Below, in pieces: positions 24,220-36,624 of a DNA stretch of 64,000 nucleotides. Each line of letters begins with the position of its first letter. The first letter of the stretch is position 1. The notes under the pieces were generated by a model that was given only the letters and a program-made list of their open reading frames with translations, was not told the DNA's origin and ran no database searches. Position numbers and translations under genes: made by a program. The stretch is from positions 24,316 to 88,315 of the forward strand of contig QZCP01000161.1 in assembly GCA_003956705.1 (NCBI GenBank), read 5' to 3'. The DNA comes from Brevipalpus yothersi (taxonomy: Eukaryota; Arthropoda; Arachnida; Trombidiformes; Tenuipalpidae).

Positions 24220-26700
24220 ATGTTTTTTGTAGCTGATGTCCTCCTCCCAACACTCAAGATCAACCTATTTATCTTCACCATCAGAGTACTGAGATATTCA
24301 ATACCCTTCGCATTGTTTGGCTCTGAGGTGGGATCTATCGAAGTAGTGAGTGATCTGGATTCTTTTGGATGGCTAACTGAGAATGGAGAAAAGAAGCCAG
24401 TCCTCAAGGTCGTTATTAAAGGTGAAAATATCGAATTACCTCTTCGACAAGCTCCATTTTGTCACCTTGCAGAAACCAAAAAATGTGAATGTTTCGTTCT
24501 GAGGAAAGATGCGGAAAAGAGTCTCAAGTGGAATGTTGCTTCATTTGTGAAATGTGGTGATGAAGTTCGAGGCAGTTTTATGAACAGCAGCAATAATTTT
24601 GAGATAACACCTAAAAAGAATGGTGAATCAGGTCAACATACTGTCCAAAATTATAAATCTGATGGCAATTTAACTGGAACAAATTTGCAAAAACCAGTAA
24701 ATGAGCAGATGGAGAAGCAGATCGAAATTAATCAGAGCAGTTCAAAATACCTGAAGCCACTTCCGGAATATGGACAGCTTTTGGGAAATGAAACTGGCTA
24801 CATCACAGCAAAGTTTGTTGTGAGCAAATCAATGTTCGAATATGTCTCAGAAGCAGACGTCGATGTATATCTACAGAATTATGTCAATACTGTCAATCAA
24901 ATTATGTACCAGCTCAACATGTTGATCGTCTACAGAGGCTGGATGGAATCTTTTGGCGATGAGGATAAATTGAATGCTTCAATTCCAATTCGATTCGTTC
25001 TTGGGAGCAGACATTCACTTTACGATGAGAAGCGCATCCATGATGCATTGATATTGATAGGACCAGGTGAGAGATAAAAGACTTGTTTGAAATTTTGAAT
25101 CTTTCCATATCTTTGTCACAATAATTACTGTTTCGCAAGCGCTAAAAATTCTTCAATCCTTCCAATTTTTCTGAAGTCGAAAGTCCGGAATTGGCATCTT
25201 GGCCAAACCACTTGTGCTACAAAGTAACAGCTAAGTTTGTGAAATATTTTCCTGCAAGAACACCTTTCAATAAGCAGACCGAGTACAAATTGCTGGCTAT
25301 GGTAATGGGAGATGGCTATGGCATTCCACTTATTGATCATTCGATCTGTGGAGATCCTCCAGAAGGTGTTGTTTGGATCATGACTATTAACGAACCTTAT
25401 AGATTGGGTAAATTGCAATTTGCAAAGTGCTCTATCAACGCCCTCAGAAAAATGAGAGTACAACTAGCATGCCTAAGAAGAAAAATCAAATCAACTAGAT
25501 CAGCTTGTGGCAACGGCCAAGTGGAAGATGGAGAAGAATGTGACTGTGTTGCTGATGATTGTAGAGGCTGTTGTACTGAGGACTGTAAACTGACGAAGAA
25601 TTCTGCATGTTCTAATGGTCCATGTTGTGATATATCAAAATGTCAACTTCACGATAAGATGAAACAGTGTCGAGGTGCTGATGATCTTTGTGACATTCCT
25701 GAGCTTTGTGATGGAAAATCAAGTAAATGTCGTTCCAATTATGTGGTAGCTAACGGATATAAATGCAATGGAACTTCTGATGATAATGGTTACTGTTACA
25801 ATGGTATATGTGGTAATCGTCAGGATGTTTGCGGATGGGCTTTCTACCAAGGTAGCAATGCTGGAGATAAATGCTATGATTTCAACCTGATAGGAAACAC
25901 AGAGTCAGGAGGATGTGGTCCAACTTTTCAAAGCAAATTAAATTACCTTCCTAATGGGACCGGTGGACCTTCATATATGGCATGTGATCCTAAGAACAAG
26001 CTCTGTGGTAAAATATATTGCATCCAACCACGAATGGAGCAAAGAAAAGAAATGACTTACACGGGAAAATCCTCATATTACTTTGGGCGTAAGTAATGAA
26101 GATGGATTTCTATCTGAACTCTCAGAATTTTTTTGGTTTTCAGGTGGTGGTAATGTACTCTATTCTGAAATCAAAAATCGTTCATGTGCCTATATGGGTA
26201 TTTACATAAACTTTCGTGCACTCAAAGATGATCCAACCTTCGTTCCAAATGGATCTCCATGCGGTGATATATCAATGTGTGTCAATCAGACATGTAGCTC
26301 TCTTCCTCAAGGATGTCCAGAAAATTGTCCAGGGGAAAAAATCAGGCACCCATATACAGGTGAAATTTATCCGGCATTCGAGCTGGAGATTGAAGGAGAT
26401 GATAGGATTGATGAAGATGATGGGTGAGCAAAATATTGGTTCTTCCCTCGGAGTACTCGTTTGATTGCAACCTGATCCCAATTTCTTAATTAGTATGAGG
26501 AGTTCAATGGTGATTGATTCTCTTTTAACAGGAGGAAAAACCCGGAACCTGGATCCAGCTTGCTTTATCTGATTGGTCTGATTGGTCTCCTCATAATCCT
26601 GTCTGCTCTTGGTGCAATATTCGCGATTCATTTAAAGAAGAATGAGAATTCAGTAAAATCCTCAGAAACTAGTCGAACTGTCTCATCAAAGGAAACCTAA
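24220..26700 (+). CDS. ADAM-like membrane protein J, pseudoprotease
   Basis: Four exons: 24220-25066, 25177-26088, 26144-26423 and 26532-26700 (phases 1, 1, 2; 735 aa). The start MFFVADV matches L. Prodomain with LPLRQAPFC and CECFVLRKD. The protease-like domain has AMVMGDGYGIPLID where the zinc helix should be, so no ligand remains; the WIM turn is kept. Disintegrin loop ADDLCD. The cysteine-rich domain is followed by the third-exon module ending in an acidic stretch (EIEGDDRIDEDDG). The membrane helix is LLYLIGLIGLLIILSALGAI, with a short Ser/Lys tail. It is almost identical to K along its whole length, introns and 3' flank included. Confidence 0.9.
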
Positions 26701-27214
26701 CAAAACACCCAAACTCCTAAGATTTCGTCATCAATTTTTGCATATAGTAATCTGCATTACCAGATTAATAGATTAGATTAGATTGCTCATAACTTATCCA
26801 TTCATAACCCGAGCTAATCTTGGTGAGTCTTTGATATATGCTGAGCAGCATTGTGGGTGTACAAATTATTGCTCGGCAAGACTCGATAGGAGAGCAATAT
26901 TACAGGAAATGTAATTCAAATGAATACAAAATAAGGAAAAGTATGTCACTGGATAAAGAAAGAAAGAAGAGAAGCCAAAGCCAATGCTTCATCGAGCAAG
27001 ACAAGTTCTGCTGTCAATAGTATTCCCAATTTTTGGTCAATTGGTGATGCCTTGTCATGGTGCTTTTCAGTTTTTGGAAACCTGAGGAGTTTTTCATCCA
27101 TTTTCATCCGATTTTCTCAGTCGATAACTATTCAATCATTTGTGTAAAACTAAATCGTAACTCGGATAATTGAATCGACAGATCATGAAACGAATCCTAT
27201 TCCATTCTCATTTG
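26701..27214. other. 3' flank of gene J (duplicate of 42551-43050)
   Basis: Near-identical to the 3' flank of K. The similarity stops abruptly at about 27214, where the foldback element begins. A small frame at 26838-27020 recurs at 42688-42870, but it is inside the duplicated flank and has no recognisable content. Confidence 0.75.
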
Positions 27215-28905
27215 AAGAACAATAGGCAATAACAGCCATTTTCGGCCCTAGCTTAGATTTATTCGAGACCTATTTCTCCTTATCTATTTCTTGATGAGGA
27301 ACACATCAGTACTACTGTGAGTCCTGTAGAACTTTTCGTTCTCGAGATATGGGTGCTAATGTTCTGAAGCTTTATTTGGTCAGGGGAAACCTCAATCTCA
27401 TCTGATCAACCCAAAACTTAGTTCTTCTGAAAGCAAATGCTCTGATGGACTCGTTAATACCACTCATGAAAAGATAGAATCATGGATCAAACAAATCAAA
27501 TCAAATAATTGAGATTAACTATATTTTTGGTGAAAATCATGATATCTCCACTTATCGCTCTGAACACATTATGAAACTGACACGAGAGATATCCAATCTT
27601 GATGTAGCAATGTTCATCAAGTTTCAATGCGCTAGCAGGGAGCGTTTTTTTGTTATATCAAAAACAGTCATCTTCAGTCTCTTATGCAACATCTCTGGGA
27701 ATTGTCCTGAATGTATTGTGGAACTTTCCTATTGGATTGATCTTAAAATGATCAAAAATCTGAGCATGATTCAACACGCTAGCTGAGACCTCTCGTTAGA
27801 TGATAGCATTCCATGTTACTCAAGTGCTACTCAAGCCGAAGAATTGGAACTATTTGAGTGAGCTTGCTCATCTCACTTTTGAATATCACACGTGTCCAGA
27901 TCACAATATTGAAAAGGAGGGCGTGCTCATAGGTTCTTGGTCAGTTTCATTCTAGCTGTTTTTGAATGAAGAATATGATCACGAATCAAAGAAAAATCTA
28001 GAATACGAAATCTGGTAAGAAAAACTTCTATCTACTCTCTATAAAAGCTAAAATGGAATTGACCAAGAACCTATGAACCGTGCTCTTCTTCTCAATATCG
28101 CTATCTGGGCACTTGTGATATCCACGAGCGAGATGAGCTTACTCACTCAAATAGCTCCCTCTTTCTGGCTCTTGGCCTTTTCTAGGATGTACTATGGAAC
28201 AGCACACTTATCAAAGTATGATGAGTACAGATATTGATATGGCTCATCTTCGAAAATGCGCAGGATAGTCAGAGATTCTCCTGTTGGTACTCCAATCTCT
28301 CCCTACCTAAGCATAGCAGTTGGCAGAGATAAATGGCTCAAACCTCGAAAAAGCTTCCAGCTAGCACCTTGGAACTTGCTCAAGATTTTTGTCATGAGAT
28401 GATTGATTCATCATGCGAGTTCCATAATGTGTTCAGAACGATTACCAGTGATATGGTCTTTCTGACTTGAAAATGGATGTTTTTGGTATAATGAAAAGAA
28501 GCTTCAAGTTAGCACCCTGAAACTCCATCAGCACTATATGCTTATGATGATTAATCTATGATGTCATTTTTGTAATGTGCTCAGAGCTATTTCCGGAGAT
28601 ATGACATTCGGAGCAGAAATATGATTTTTCTGTATTCTCAATTAGTTCAGGATTCTAGCTTAACATGATTGGTTTCAACGAATTTATCAGGGTATTTGCT
28701 CTCAGAAAAACTAGGTTTCGAGTCAATCAGATAAGTTTGAGATTTTCCCGGCCAAATCGAGCTTCAGAACGTCAGCACTGATATCTCGAGAACGGAACTT
28801 TTCACAGGGCTGAAAACAGCACTATTGTGTTTATCATCAAAGAATAGATAAGGAAAGATAGATTACAGAAGAATCCGAGCTAGAGCCGTTTTGAGCACTG
28901 TTCTT
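27215..28905. mobile_element. Foldback (long-palindrome) element, non-coding
   Basis: The two halves are imperfect inverted copies of each other, folding about a centre near 28000. One matching pair is the block around CCAAGAACCTATGA at about 28056 and its complement near 27938. Another is TTCTCGAGATAT near 27340 against ATATCTCGAGAA near 28770. The arms are about 750-880 bases, and the right arm carries an internal duplication. The termini AAGAACA and TGTTCTT are inverted copies. No coding frame is present. Its limits come from the empty site downstream of K (43041-43060), where the flanks join directly; they are certain to within a few bases. It is probably mobilised in trans; I cannot name the superfamily. 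Confidence 0.75.
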
Positions 28906-29094
28906 TTCAATTGATGGACCAAATCTAGTCTATAAGATTCTCTCTAGATATATGAAAGAAAGCAAGTTTCACAATCTCTTTTGGTTTTGACGTGTGGGTG
29001 GGTGAAATTTTTCCTCCTATCATAAACCAATGCTAAAATACTGATATATGGTGAGAGAAAAAAAAGAGAGAAAAAAGAAACAGAGAGAGAAGAG

Positions 29095-29132
<38 letters not shown>

Positions 29133-29221
29133 ACCTTCAATTTTCAGATAGTATTTCGAATCTTCCTATGGAAGTTCTAGGAAGTTTCAAATCTTGACAA
29201 GTCAAAAATTGAGTCAGCATG
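28906..29221. other. Host flank between the foldback element and the Polinton, with (GA)n tract
   Basis: Matches 43051-43373 downstream of K, including the GA tract. It is therefore the original J-K spacer, split by two insertions. Bases 29216-29221 (AGCATG) are the left target duplication of the Polinton. Confidence 0.8.
29050..29128. repeat. (GA)n-rich microsatellite
   Basis: Impure then pure GA tract, the equivalent of 43221-43291. Confidence 0.9.
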
Positions 29222-29276
29222 AGTAGTAAAGGGGGGAGTATGTCATCCCATACCTGGTTTAGGGGGGTAGTCTTGC
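29222..29276. repeat. Polinton left terminal inverted repeat
   Basis: 55 bases, inverted copy of 39715-39769, starting AGTAGTAAAG and containing G-runs. Confidence 0.92.
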
Positions 29277-29736
29277 AGAGTGCGAGTTCAAACTGAAACC
29301 AGACAGTCTGATGAGGGAGAGTTTAAACTTCAAATGATGATGCCGCGGGATGGAAAAATTTTTGATGACAAGGATATGTTTTATATTTCTGGAAAAATCT
29401 TATTGTTCATGGAAGCTTTTGCATGCTACAATATGGAAAGCATATGAGCAGAATTGAATTGAGGAGAAAAATTTCAGAGATATCTCGAATTTTCATTAAC
29501 CTATTTTTTATGAGACAATTTTAACAACAGTCATGCAGGAAATTTTACTCACGATATAAGAGAAAAACTTAATTTGAACGGGATACAAGCCTTTGAATCT
29601 CTTTGAGGAGATATTTTTCACATATCTCAGAGACTTGGATTTTTTATTTTTCTCCCCAATTTCATCGAGAGCTTTTGAGGGGTCCTCCCTAATGCTCTGA
29701 TTGAGTGAATCAAGCTGTTGAGTTGTCGCTTGATGA

Positions 29737-29907
29737 TCACATCTCTTTCACTGAGGCGAAACTTGTGTTTCTCGCCTCACTTGCTGCTCTCTCGTAAGAT
29801 TCAATCACATTGTAAATATCATAATATAAGGTTTTATCCTCTGCCAGAATATCTTTTAATTTATTCTCCAATCGATTGATGCGAACAGGAGGAGGTGCTG
29901 CACACAT
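29737..29907 (-). pseudogene. Possible decayed small Polinton ORF
   Basis: A 56-residue frame starts MCAAPPPVRINRLENKLKDI and looks like a coiled coil (spaced Leu/Ile, many Lys/Glu). Past the stop, other frames continue in similar charged, coiled-coil-like sequence to about 29560, as if frameshifted. I do not recognise a family. It could be chance. Confidence 0.25.
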
Positions 29908-30199
29908 TATGAACAATATTTTCTCAGAAATCGAAAACAGAAAAAACAAGACGGAGAGAGAGAGAGTTCAACACACTTTGACAATCAACAAATGTATGGA
30001 TGATTTTTGTGTACATGTGTAATGAAGAGGAATTTGAGCGGGAGATCAGAGCGGTTGATATGAATGAGACTAGATTAAAACCAATGGTATCGAAAAAACT
30101 CAGATTATCCATGCTATTCCCAAAATTAATGATGAATTTTATTCGATTATGAGAGAGGTAAGAATTATTCTTTCTACATCAATCGAAATCACTGATGAA

Positions 30200-30416
30200 C
30201 TCTATTTTAATCTTGCTTCGAGTCAGTCTGATTTTCTTACTCTATCGAATATGATGATCGAATTTATTGTATTTTTAATTCAAGTTAGTCTAATTTTCTT
30301 ACTCTATCGAGCATGATGATCGAATTTTTTGTAATTTTAATTAAAGTTAGTCTAATTTTTTTACTTTATTGAACACAATCATCGAATTCATTGTATTTTT
30401 GATTCAAGTGAATCTA
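30200..30416. repeat. Minisatellite, about 62-bp unit, left part
   Basis: Diverged tandem units containing ATTTTCTTACTCTATCGA and TTCAAGTTAGTCTA. The array is cut by the mariner-like element at 30417 and resumes at 31957. Confidence 0.85.
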
Positions 30417-31954
30417 CAGGGTGTCACAAAATTAACCTCCGATTTTTTGAAAATTCACGAAAAAAAAACTAAGCATGATAGAATGCTGAAACTTGGTGGA
30501 AATGAAGAGGAGAGCTGATACTTTAATTTATTACATTCTCGAAGTGAGCGCCTTCTACTAAAGGAATTAAATTCAGGCGCTTCTCAAAGTTAGCCATTAT
30601 CTTCAATAGTGTATCGGACTGAATTCCTCGGACGAAAGTTTCGATCTCTGATTGAAGGTTAAACAATCCTTTGGGTTGATTTTTATAAACTCCATCCTTC
30701 ATCATCCCCCATAATGAGAAATCGCAAGGGTTCAATTCCGGACTGTACGGTGGCCAGGCCATTTCATTCCCATCCCCTGATTCGAAACCAAGCCCGATAA
30801 TTCGATCACAGAACTCGCCACGGATACAGTTTCTGACTGCTTCTGTTCTGTGAGGTGCTGCACCATCTTGCATGAACCAGAATCCATCGATTTGACCTTT
30901 CTCACGTGCAGCCGGGAAGAAGAATGTCTCCAGCATCGTTTGGTATCGCTCAGCATTAACAGTGTCGTAGAAAAAATACGGGCCAATGACACCAGAACCA
31001 CTGATAGCCATCCACACAGTCAAATATTGTGGATGTGAAGGTCTCTCCATGATGATATGAGGATTCTCTGTTCCCCATATGCGGTAATTTTGGCGGTTAA
31101 CGTAGCCATGGAGATAAAAGTGGGCTTCATCGGAAAACCATATTTTATTGACATCAATCAGTCCTCCGTCGATCCTCTCTCTTATTTCAGCCTCGAATGT
31201 CATCCTAGCATTGAGATCCGACTGCTTTAGTAGCTGGGCAACGCTGATCTTATATGCACGGAATTCCAATTCTTTATGCAGGATTCTCCATACGGAAGTT
31301 CTATTGATATTTAGAGCAGCTGCACACCTCCTAATAGTCGATTGCTGGGCTGTCTTGAAGAAATGGTCAACTGCTCTCACGTTCTCATCCGTAATTACCG
31401 TTGATGGCCTACCAGCTTGACCTTTATACTGATCGTGTACAGATCCAGTAACGAGAAATTTATCATAATTTTCTTTAACTGTCCTCTCGGCCGGAGCAGC
31501 AACATCTGGAAATTCTTGTCGGAATCTCCTTACCACCTCTGCAGCACGCCTATGGACATGGTAGGCAAGAACGACCCACACGCGATGTTTAATTTGAATT
31601 TTTGGAGGCATGATGTCACTTGAAGGTTATTTTGAGGCACTTAAAACAGGAAACTGAGCTTGAAAATTTTTATTAAGATACTGAACAAGTTTTTGATCAG
31701 TTTAAAAAAAAGATGGTTCAAATCGGTTGAGAACTTTTGTTATTATTTAAAATCGATGAAAATGGCCTAAAGTGGCCTGAGATGCGCAGACGGGCTCAAA
31801 AAATTGCGCATGCGCACTGATAATTTTTTCATGATGCTGAAGATTCATTTCCTTGCATTCAGGATAATATTTCTCACTATGGGAAAATATTATGAGCATC
31901 TAAAGATGTTATCATTCCCCCCCAAAAAATGGAGGTTAATTTTGTGACACCCTG
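30417..31954 (-). mobile_element. Tc1/mariner-like transposon inserted in the minisatellite
   Basis: 1538 bases. The terminal inverted repeats start CAGGGTGTCACAAAATTAAC (about 24 bases perfect, extending further with a gap), and the flanking TA duplications are at 30415-30416 and 31955-31956. It holds one uninterrupted transposase on the minus strand. The insertion fell in a TA of the 62-bp repeat unit. It looks complete. Confidence 0.92.
30523..31611 (-). CDS. Tc1/mariner-superfamily transposase
   Basis: 362 aa, a normal length, with an intact frame. The N-terminal part is a helix-turn-helix DNA-binding region (VRRFRQEFPDVAAPAERTV, GRPSTVITDENV, INRTSVWRIL). The DDE_3-type catalytic core follows: first Asp in IWFSDEAHFYL, second in FMQDGAAPH, third acidic residue in YSPELNPCDFSLWG. 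It would cut and paste its element at TA sites. The start MPPKIQIKHRVW suits this subgroup of arthropod transposases. Being intact, it may be recently active. Confidence 0.9.
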   Translation of the reverse strand: MPPKIQIKHRVWVVLAYHVHRRAAEVVRRFRQEFPDVAAPAERTVKENYDKFLVTGSVHDQYKGQAGRPSTVITDENVRAVDHFFKTAQQSTIRRCAAALNINRTSVWRILHKELEFRAYKISVAQLLKQSDLNARMTFEAEIRERIDGGLIDVNKIWFSDEAHFYLHGYVNRQNYRIWGTENPHIIMERPSHPQYLTVWMAISGSGVIGPYFFYDTVNAERYQTMLETFFFPAAREKGQIDGFWFMQDGAAPHRTEAVRNCIRGEFCDRIIGLGFESGDGNEMAWPPYSPELNPCDFSLWGMMKDGVYKNQPKGLFNLQSEIETFVRGIQSDTLLKIMANFEKRLNLIPLVEGAHFENVIN

Positions 31955-31956
31955 TA

Positions 31957-32350
31957 AGTTTCTTACACAATCGAACATAATGACCAAACGCATCGTAGTT
32001 TTGATTCAGGTTAGTCTAATTTTCTCATCTAATCGAACATAATAACCAGATTCATTGTAATTTTGATTCAAGTTAGTCTAATTTTCTCACTCTATCAAAC
32101 ATAATGACCAAATTTATTGTAATTTGGATTCAAGTTAGTCTAATTTTCTCACTTAATCGAACACAATGATCGAACTTATCGTAATTTTGATTCGAGTGAT
32201 CTATTTTCTTACACAATCAAACCTAATGACCAAACTTATTGTAATCTCGATTCAAGTTAGCTAATTTTCTTACTCAATCGAACATAATCACCGAACCTAT
32301 TGTAATCTCGTTTCATGTTACTCTAATTTTCTCACTAATCCGAACATGAT
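31957..32350. repeat. Minisatellite, about 62-bp unit, right part
   Basis: Six or so diverged units of about 62 bases (one counted exactly: 62), continuing the array at 30200-30416. Confidence 0.85.
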
Positions 32351-32823
32351 GATCGTCATCTCTAGGATTTCACCACGAATTGACGGAATGCATCCTGCCG
32401 ATAGAACTGGAGAATCAGTTTCCAAGAGTTGGCGAAGACAATTTGACAGAATCCTCCCCGATTCCATGTAAAATTTTGAATCCATTAATACCTTCTCTCC
32501 TGCCTCAAATTTCCATCATCAATTCATGATTTTGTACTCTGATTAGAGATTATCTGAATTAATCTTAGTTTGGAAATAACGCTCCTGCTTTTTGCCTATC
32601 AATCATCAATTAAAGCTAGCCATTAAGTGTTCCCGCCCTTCAAGTGTTCCGAATCCCTCGAATCGTTATAACTCTTCTCTTTCTTCCAGAAAACATTCAG
32701 GTTTCTAGTTTTTTTTGTGTTTATTGGTTATTATTTTTTCCGGATCATTAGTAAGGGTTCCGAAATTTCGATTCATTCCAGATTGAATTTTCGAATGATA
32801 GAAATTTTTTGAAAATTGGAAAT

Positions 32824-35800
32824 TCAATCAACACAAATATATCTCCCTCGATCACCTTGATATCCAAAGGGGAATGTATTATTATTTGAAACAATTCTCT
32901 TCTGGGACACAACTCTGTAGGCTTTCGAAAAATATTTCGTCAGAATATTATGATGCTTATCCGATACAATATTGAACTGAGGAACTTCCACACATTGCTG
33001 ACTGACATTCCTACCTTGCCCATATCTCTTCACCGCATCCAACATGAATTCATAATCTATCACTCCAAGAGTTGCTTTGTTCAATGTTATTCCCTTGGAT
33101 TTGATGGTTGTTCTATACCTACCATCGGGAAGTTTCACTCTAAAGGCATAATTCTCCGGTCCGCAAGTTACAAACTCCTCAATGAAAGCACCCACACCAT
33201 AATCGGAGAGGATTTCATCTTTGAGCTGCCCCAGATGATCGCCAGATTCTATATCTCTATCCAATCGTTTCTTATAGTATACCAACGAATCTGTATCGAA
33301 GTATATGAGAGATCCGCAGCGTATATTCTCTATCTCTCTCATTTTCTGGAACAGCTCGAGTTGTGCGTAAGATGTTACGAACGATGCGACAGCTAGAGAA
33401 GTATTCGCCCCATACTCAAGGCTCTCCTATTTGCTCTTGTATTGGAGCAGGAGAGTTCGATCATTCACCATGATTTCAGATTTTATCTCAATCTTATCAT
33501 CTGTGATTTTCTTCCAAAGCGAATCATAATCATGGATGAGTTCAACTTTCTTCTTATCAGGATTCTGTGCAAGTTTACCCCACAGTGAGTTGAGTAAGAG
33601 TTTTGCCATGAACCTCAAGGCTGGATTCTTTTCAATCTTGTCCAAATCAAGCTCGATACCCTCACGATCCCTCACTTGTTTGAGAAAAAGCTTTTTCGAT
33701 TCTTCATCGGTGCACCAGGTAGGCCATCCTGAAGCTTCATGCTTTATCTTGAGAAATTTGTTGATATAACCACTGAATATGTTTGCAGATTTTCTCTCAT
33801 AATGTAGTACCTCGAAAATACTCAAGATTCTGTAACCTTCCTCCAAAGCAACCATTAGCTCTGCAGTTGTCCAAGTTCCAATCAAAGCTCGTTGCGTTGG
33901 ATTGTGTGTGCATTTATCCTCCTCAAGCTCAACACAGGCACGACATAGAGGGAATTAGCTCGCCGGATATTCTAACCGGCAGAACTGGTATGTAAATATC
34001 CTGAGGGGGTAAGACTTGACATTTTACGAAACCAAAATAGGTTGAAAGAGAGTAATCGAAATCCTCATTGATAATTTTTGGATGACCAACAGGGTAATGC
34101 TTGTTTCTCAGAACAAATGGATAGAGGCTGTTCACATCCATGTACTTGATTTCCTCATCTGGTTGACACTTGTGATAGAATTTGATATTGTTAGTCCTTC
34201 CACCAAAGAAAGATTCTTTCACATTTGCAGGACCATGCTCGTCTAGCTGGAACCAATACTTTTTCGTTGATTGGAAGAATTTTTGAACTCAATATCATTC
34301 TTTTGTTGAGACTTGACCTCACATGCCCAACTAGATACAACATTGAAACCCTTTGTCTTGTAGTATTCGAGTTTGATGAGTACTCTCTCGAAGCGATCAT
34401 TTAGAGTATCACCATGGCGTGTCTGTTGCTTATAACGATCTTCAGGGAAGCACCGAGGACAGCCATGGTAGAAACATCCAAAATATTCGAACACAGTGTT
34501 AAGTTCCTTCGAAAAACCATCCGCAAAGTACCTTCCAACCTTATACTCTCGAATTATATCTATTTTCCTGAGCTTTCTCTGATAGTCTATCTATGCAAGA
34601 CCTTCGAAAGAGCAATTCTGAAGATTGGTGTATCCCTTCCTTGGTGTAACAGCTAGCGTATCCTGTTCAAGATAGAGCGCTCTCAACAGTTCCAAGCCTA
34701 CTTGTGCTATGGTGAAGCATCTTGTAAATGGATCGAGCCCATTCAATGATAGAAATTCGGCTCTGAAAATTAGGCAACAATTTGCTAGTATCTCAACATC
34801 ATTGAGACAGTATTTTATGATCTCATCCTTGAAATCAAAAATGATATTTTTGTTAATCATTTGACTGTACCATGATTCAAATTCAGCGGAAACCTCATTT
34901 TTCATCATTTCTAGTTGAAAATACTTGCGATCCGGTAAAGGTCCGCGATAGGATCAGTTACTAGGATTGTTGAATTGATGTGGGAAGAATCCTTTAATCA
35001 CTTTGTGACCGATGCCGAAAGCTTTCGGGAGTGAGGCAAGACTCTGTGCAAAGAATGATAAGGAATCAACGAAAGCAACATTACCAATTCTCATGTGCAT
35101 TTTTTTGTTTCCATTCATCATGATGTCTGTTGTACAGAACGAGCGTTTGAAGAGATCACGTAGAATGAAATGAGAATCATATCCTCGACCATTATGAGCA
35201 AACACAATCATGGAACCTTTTCTCATCTCAACTTTAGGTGCAAGATTTTCATACAGATAATCACCGAAATTCTCCACACAATTGGAACCCCAAAACTTTT
35301 GCACGCCAGCTCCACAGAACTGGCAAGGATCACAGATTTTTTCACAAGTTTCTATCGATAAACATTGATCACAGAATGTTTCCGATATGAGAAGCATTGG
35401 TGAATGCACAAATTCATTACCATCAACCAAATTTTGTTTCTTTTGGTAGCTTTCGATATCAAAGAAGATTGAAACTCGGAAGCTCTTATTTTCCGCACTC
35501 AATATTTCAAGATCCAATGGTTTGATATAGCAGACATGATTTTTCCTGACCACAAGATTGCACTTATCGCAATGATTCGCGTTGCAGTTGTGTTGAAAGC
35601 GAGTCACCCATTCCTCATCACATTTTTCACACCTTCGGATGTAGCCACAAATTCTCATCTCTTTATGTCTCTGATAACAGTTGATACTTGGGAATATCAC
35701 ATTACAATCACTGCACTTGGAACGGACTGCTTCTCTCTGGCATTCCACAGAACAATGGCAATATTTGCATGATCCTTTGCATTTATGCCACAAACGATCT

Positions 35801-36624
35801 TTACTCCCAACATGGCATTTTTCACAGAAGTAACTCAGACCAGTATAGCCTCGCATGTTCACGATAGCATTATAATGGCCGATTGAGTCACCTTTGAAGA
35901 TTATATTCTTCCAATTGTATCTATCAATGACTATGATTTGATAAGGACATATCAGTTTTTGAATAGTAACCATATCGTCATGATCTACAACTTCTTTCTT
36001 TGATAGACCATATCTGTCTATAAGAATTTCAACTAGGTTCATCTGCTTCCCCACATCAGACTTGAGCTTGAACCATTCTTGTCTCCTCTCCAAAGAATAA
36101 TTCTCTTTGTAATAGATACAAAGAGCCAAGGCATGGAAGAAGCAGTAGTTGTGAGAGTCTTCAATCAGAATCACAGATTGAGTTTTTCTTTTCCTCATTT
36201 CATCGATAGAATAAGGAGCTTTACGCATTTTTCCTGCACCTCGTAGGCCCTCATCGATGTTAACTTGCATGAACAGTTCACCATGAGCCAGGAACGTTGA
36301 ATTTGACTGACTAATCTCGTAGAGAGCATTCAAAAATGCTTCATTATTACGATTACCAACACGCGCATGATGTAGAAAAATAGGATTCATAAACGTATCC
36401 GAATCGATGTACACAGAATATGTATCAGATGAATTGGCATTGGCAAGTGACTCATCTAGAAATCGACGATGAAAGTTGTCAACATCAATTTCAACATCCA
36501 GTGGACTTGTACATGTAGCTAGAGTGTGTTTTATCAGGTATTTCTTCACTATCTCTCTTCGATTCAGTGTACGGCTACGTCGAGTGATTTGAGGCAGAGA
36601 GTCATCACGTATGAATTCAATCAA
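32824..36624 (-). pseudogene. Polinton protein-primed type family B DNA polymerase, broken
   Basis: About 1260 codons. The N-terminal half has a Cys/His-rich region (CEKCHVGS, CKYCHCSVEC, CEKCDEEW). The 3'-5' exonuclease motifs follow: FFDIES (I), AHNGRGYDSHFI (II) and YCLNDVEI (III). The polymerase motifs are DVNSLYP (A), KLLLNSLWGKLAQ (B) and FDTDSLV (C). The reading frame is interrupted by in-frame stops at 34954-34956 (TGA), 34591-34593 (TAG) and 33427-33429 (TAG), and by frameshifts near 34250 and near 33955 that cancel each other. The catalytic residues of every motif are still recognisable, so the decay is recent. In an intact Polinton this enzyme copies the element from a terminal protein. 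Confidence 0.9.

Noticed and set aside
26838..27020. 60-codon frame conserved at 42688-42870
   Set aside because: Conservation is explained by the J/K duplication, which is just as high in the flanking non-coding DNA; the sequence has no recognisable content.
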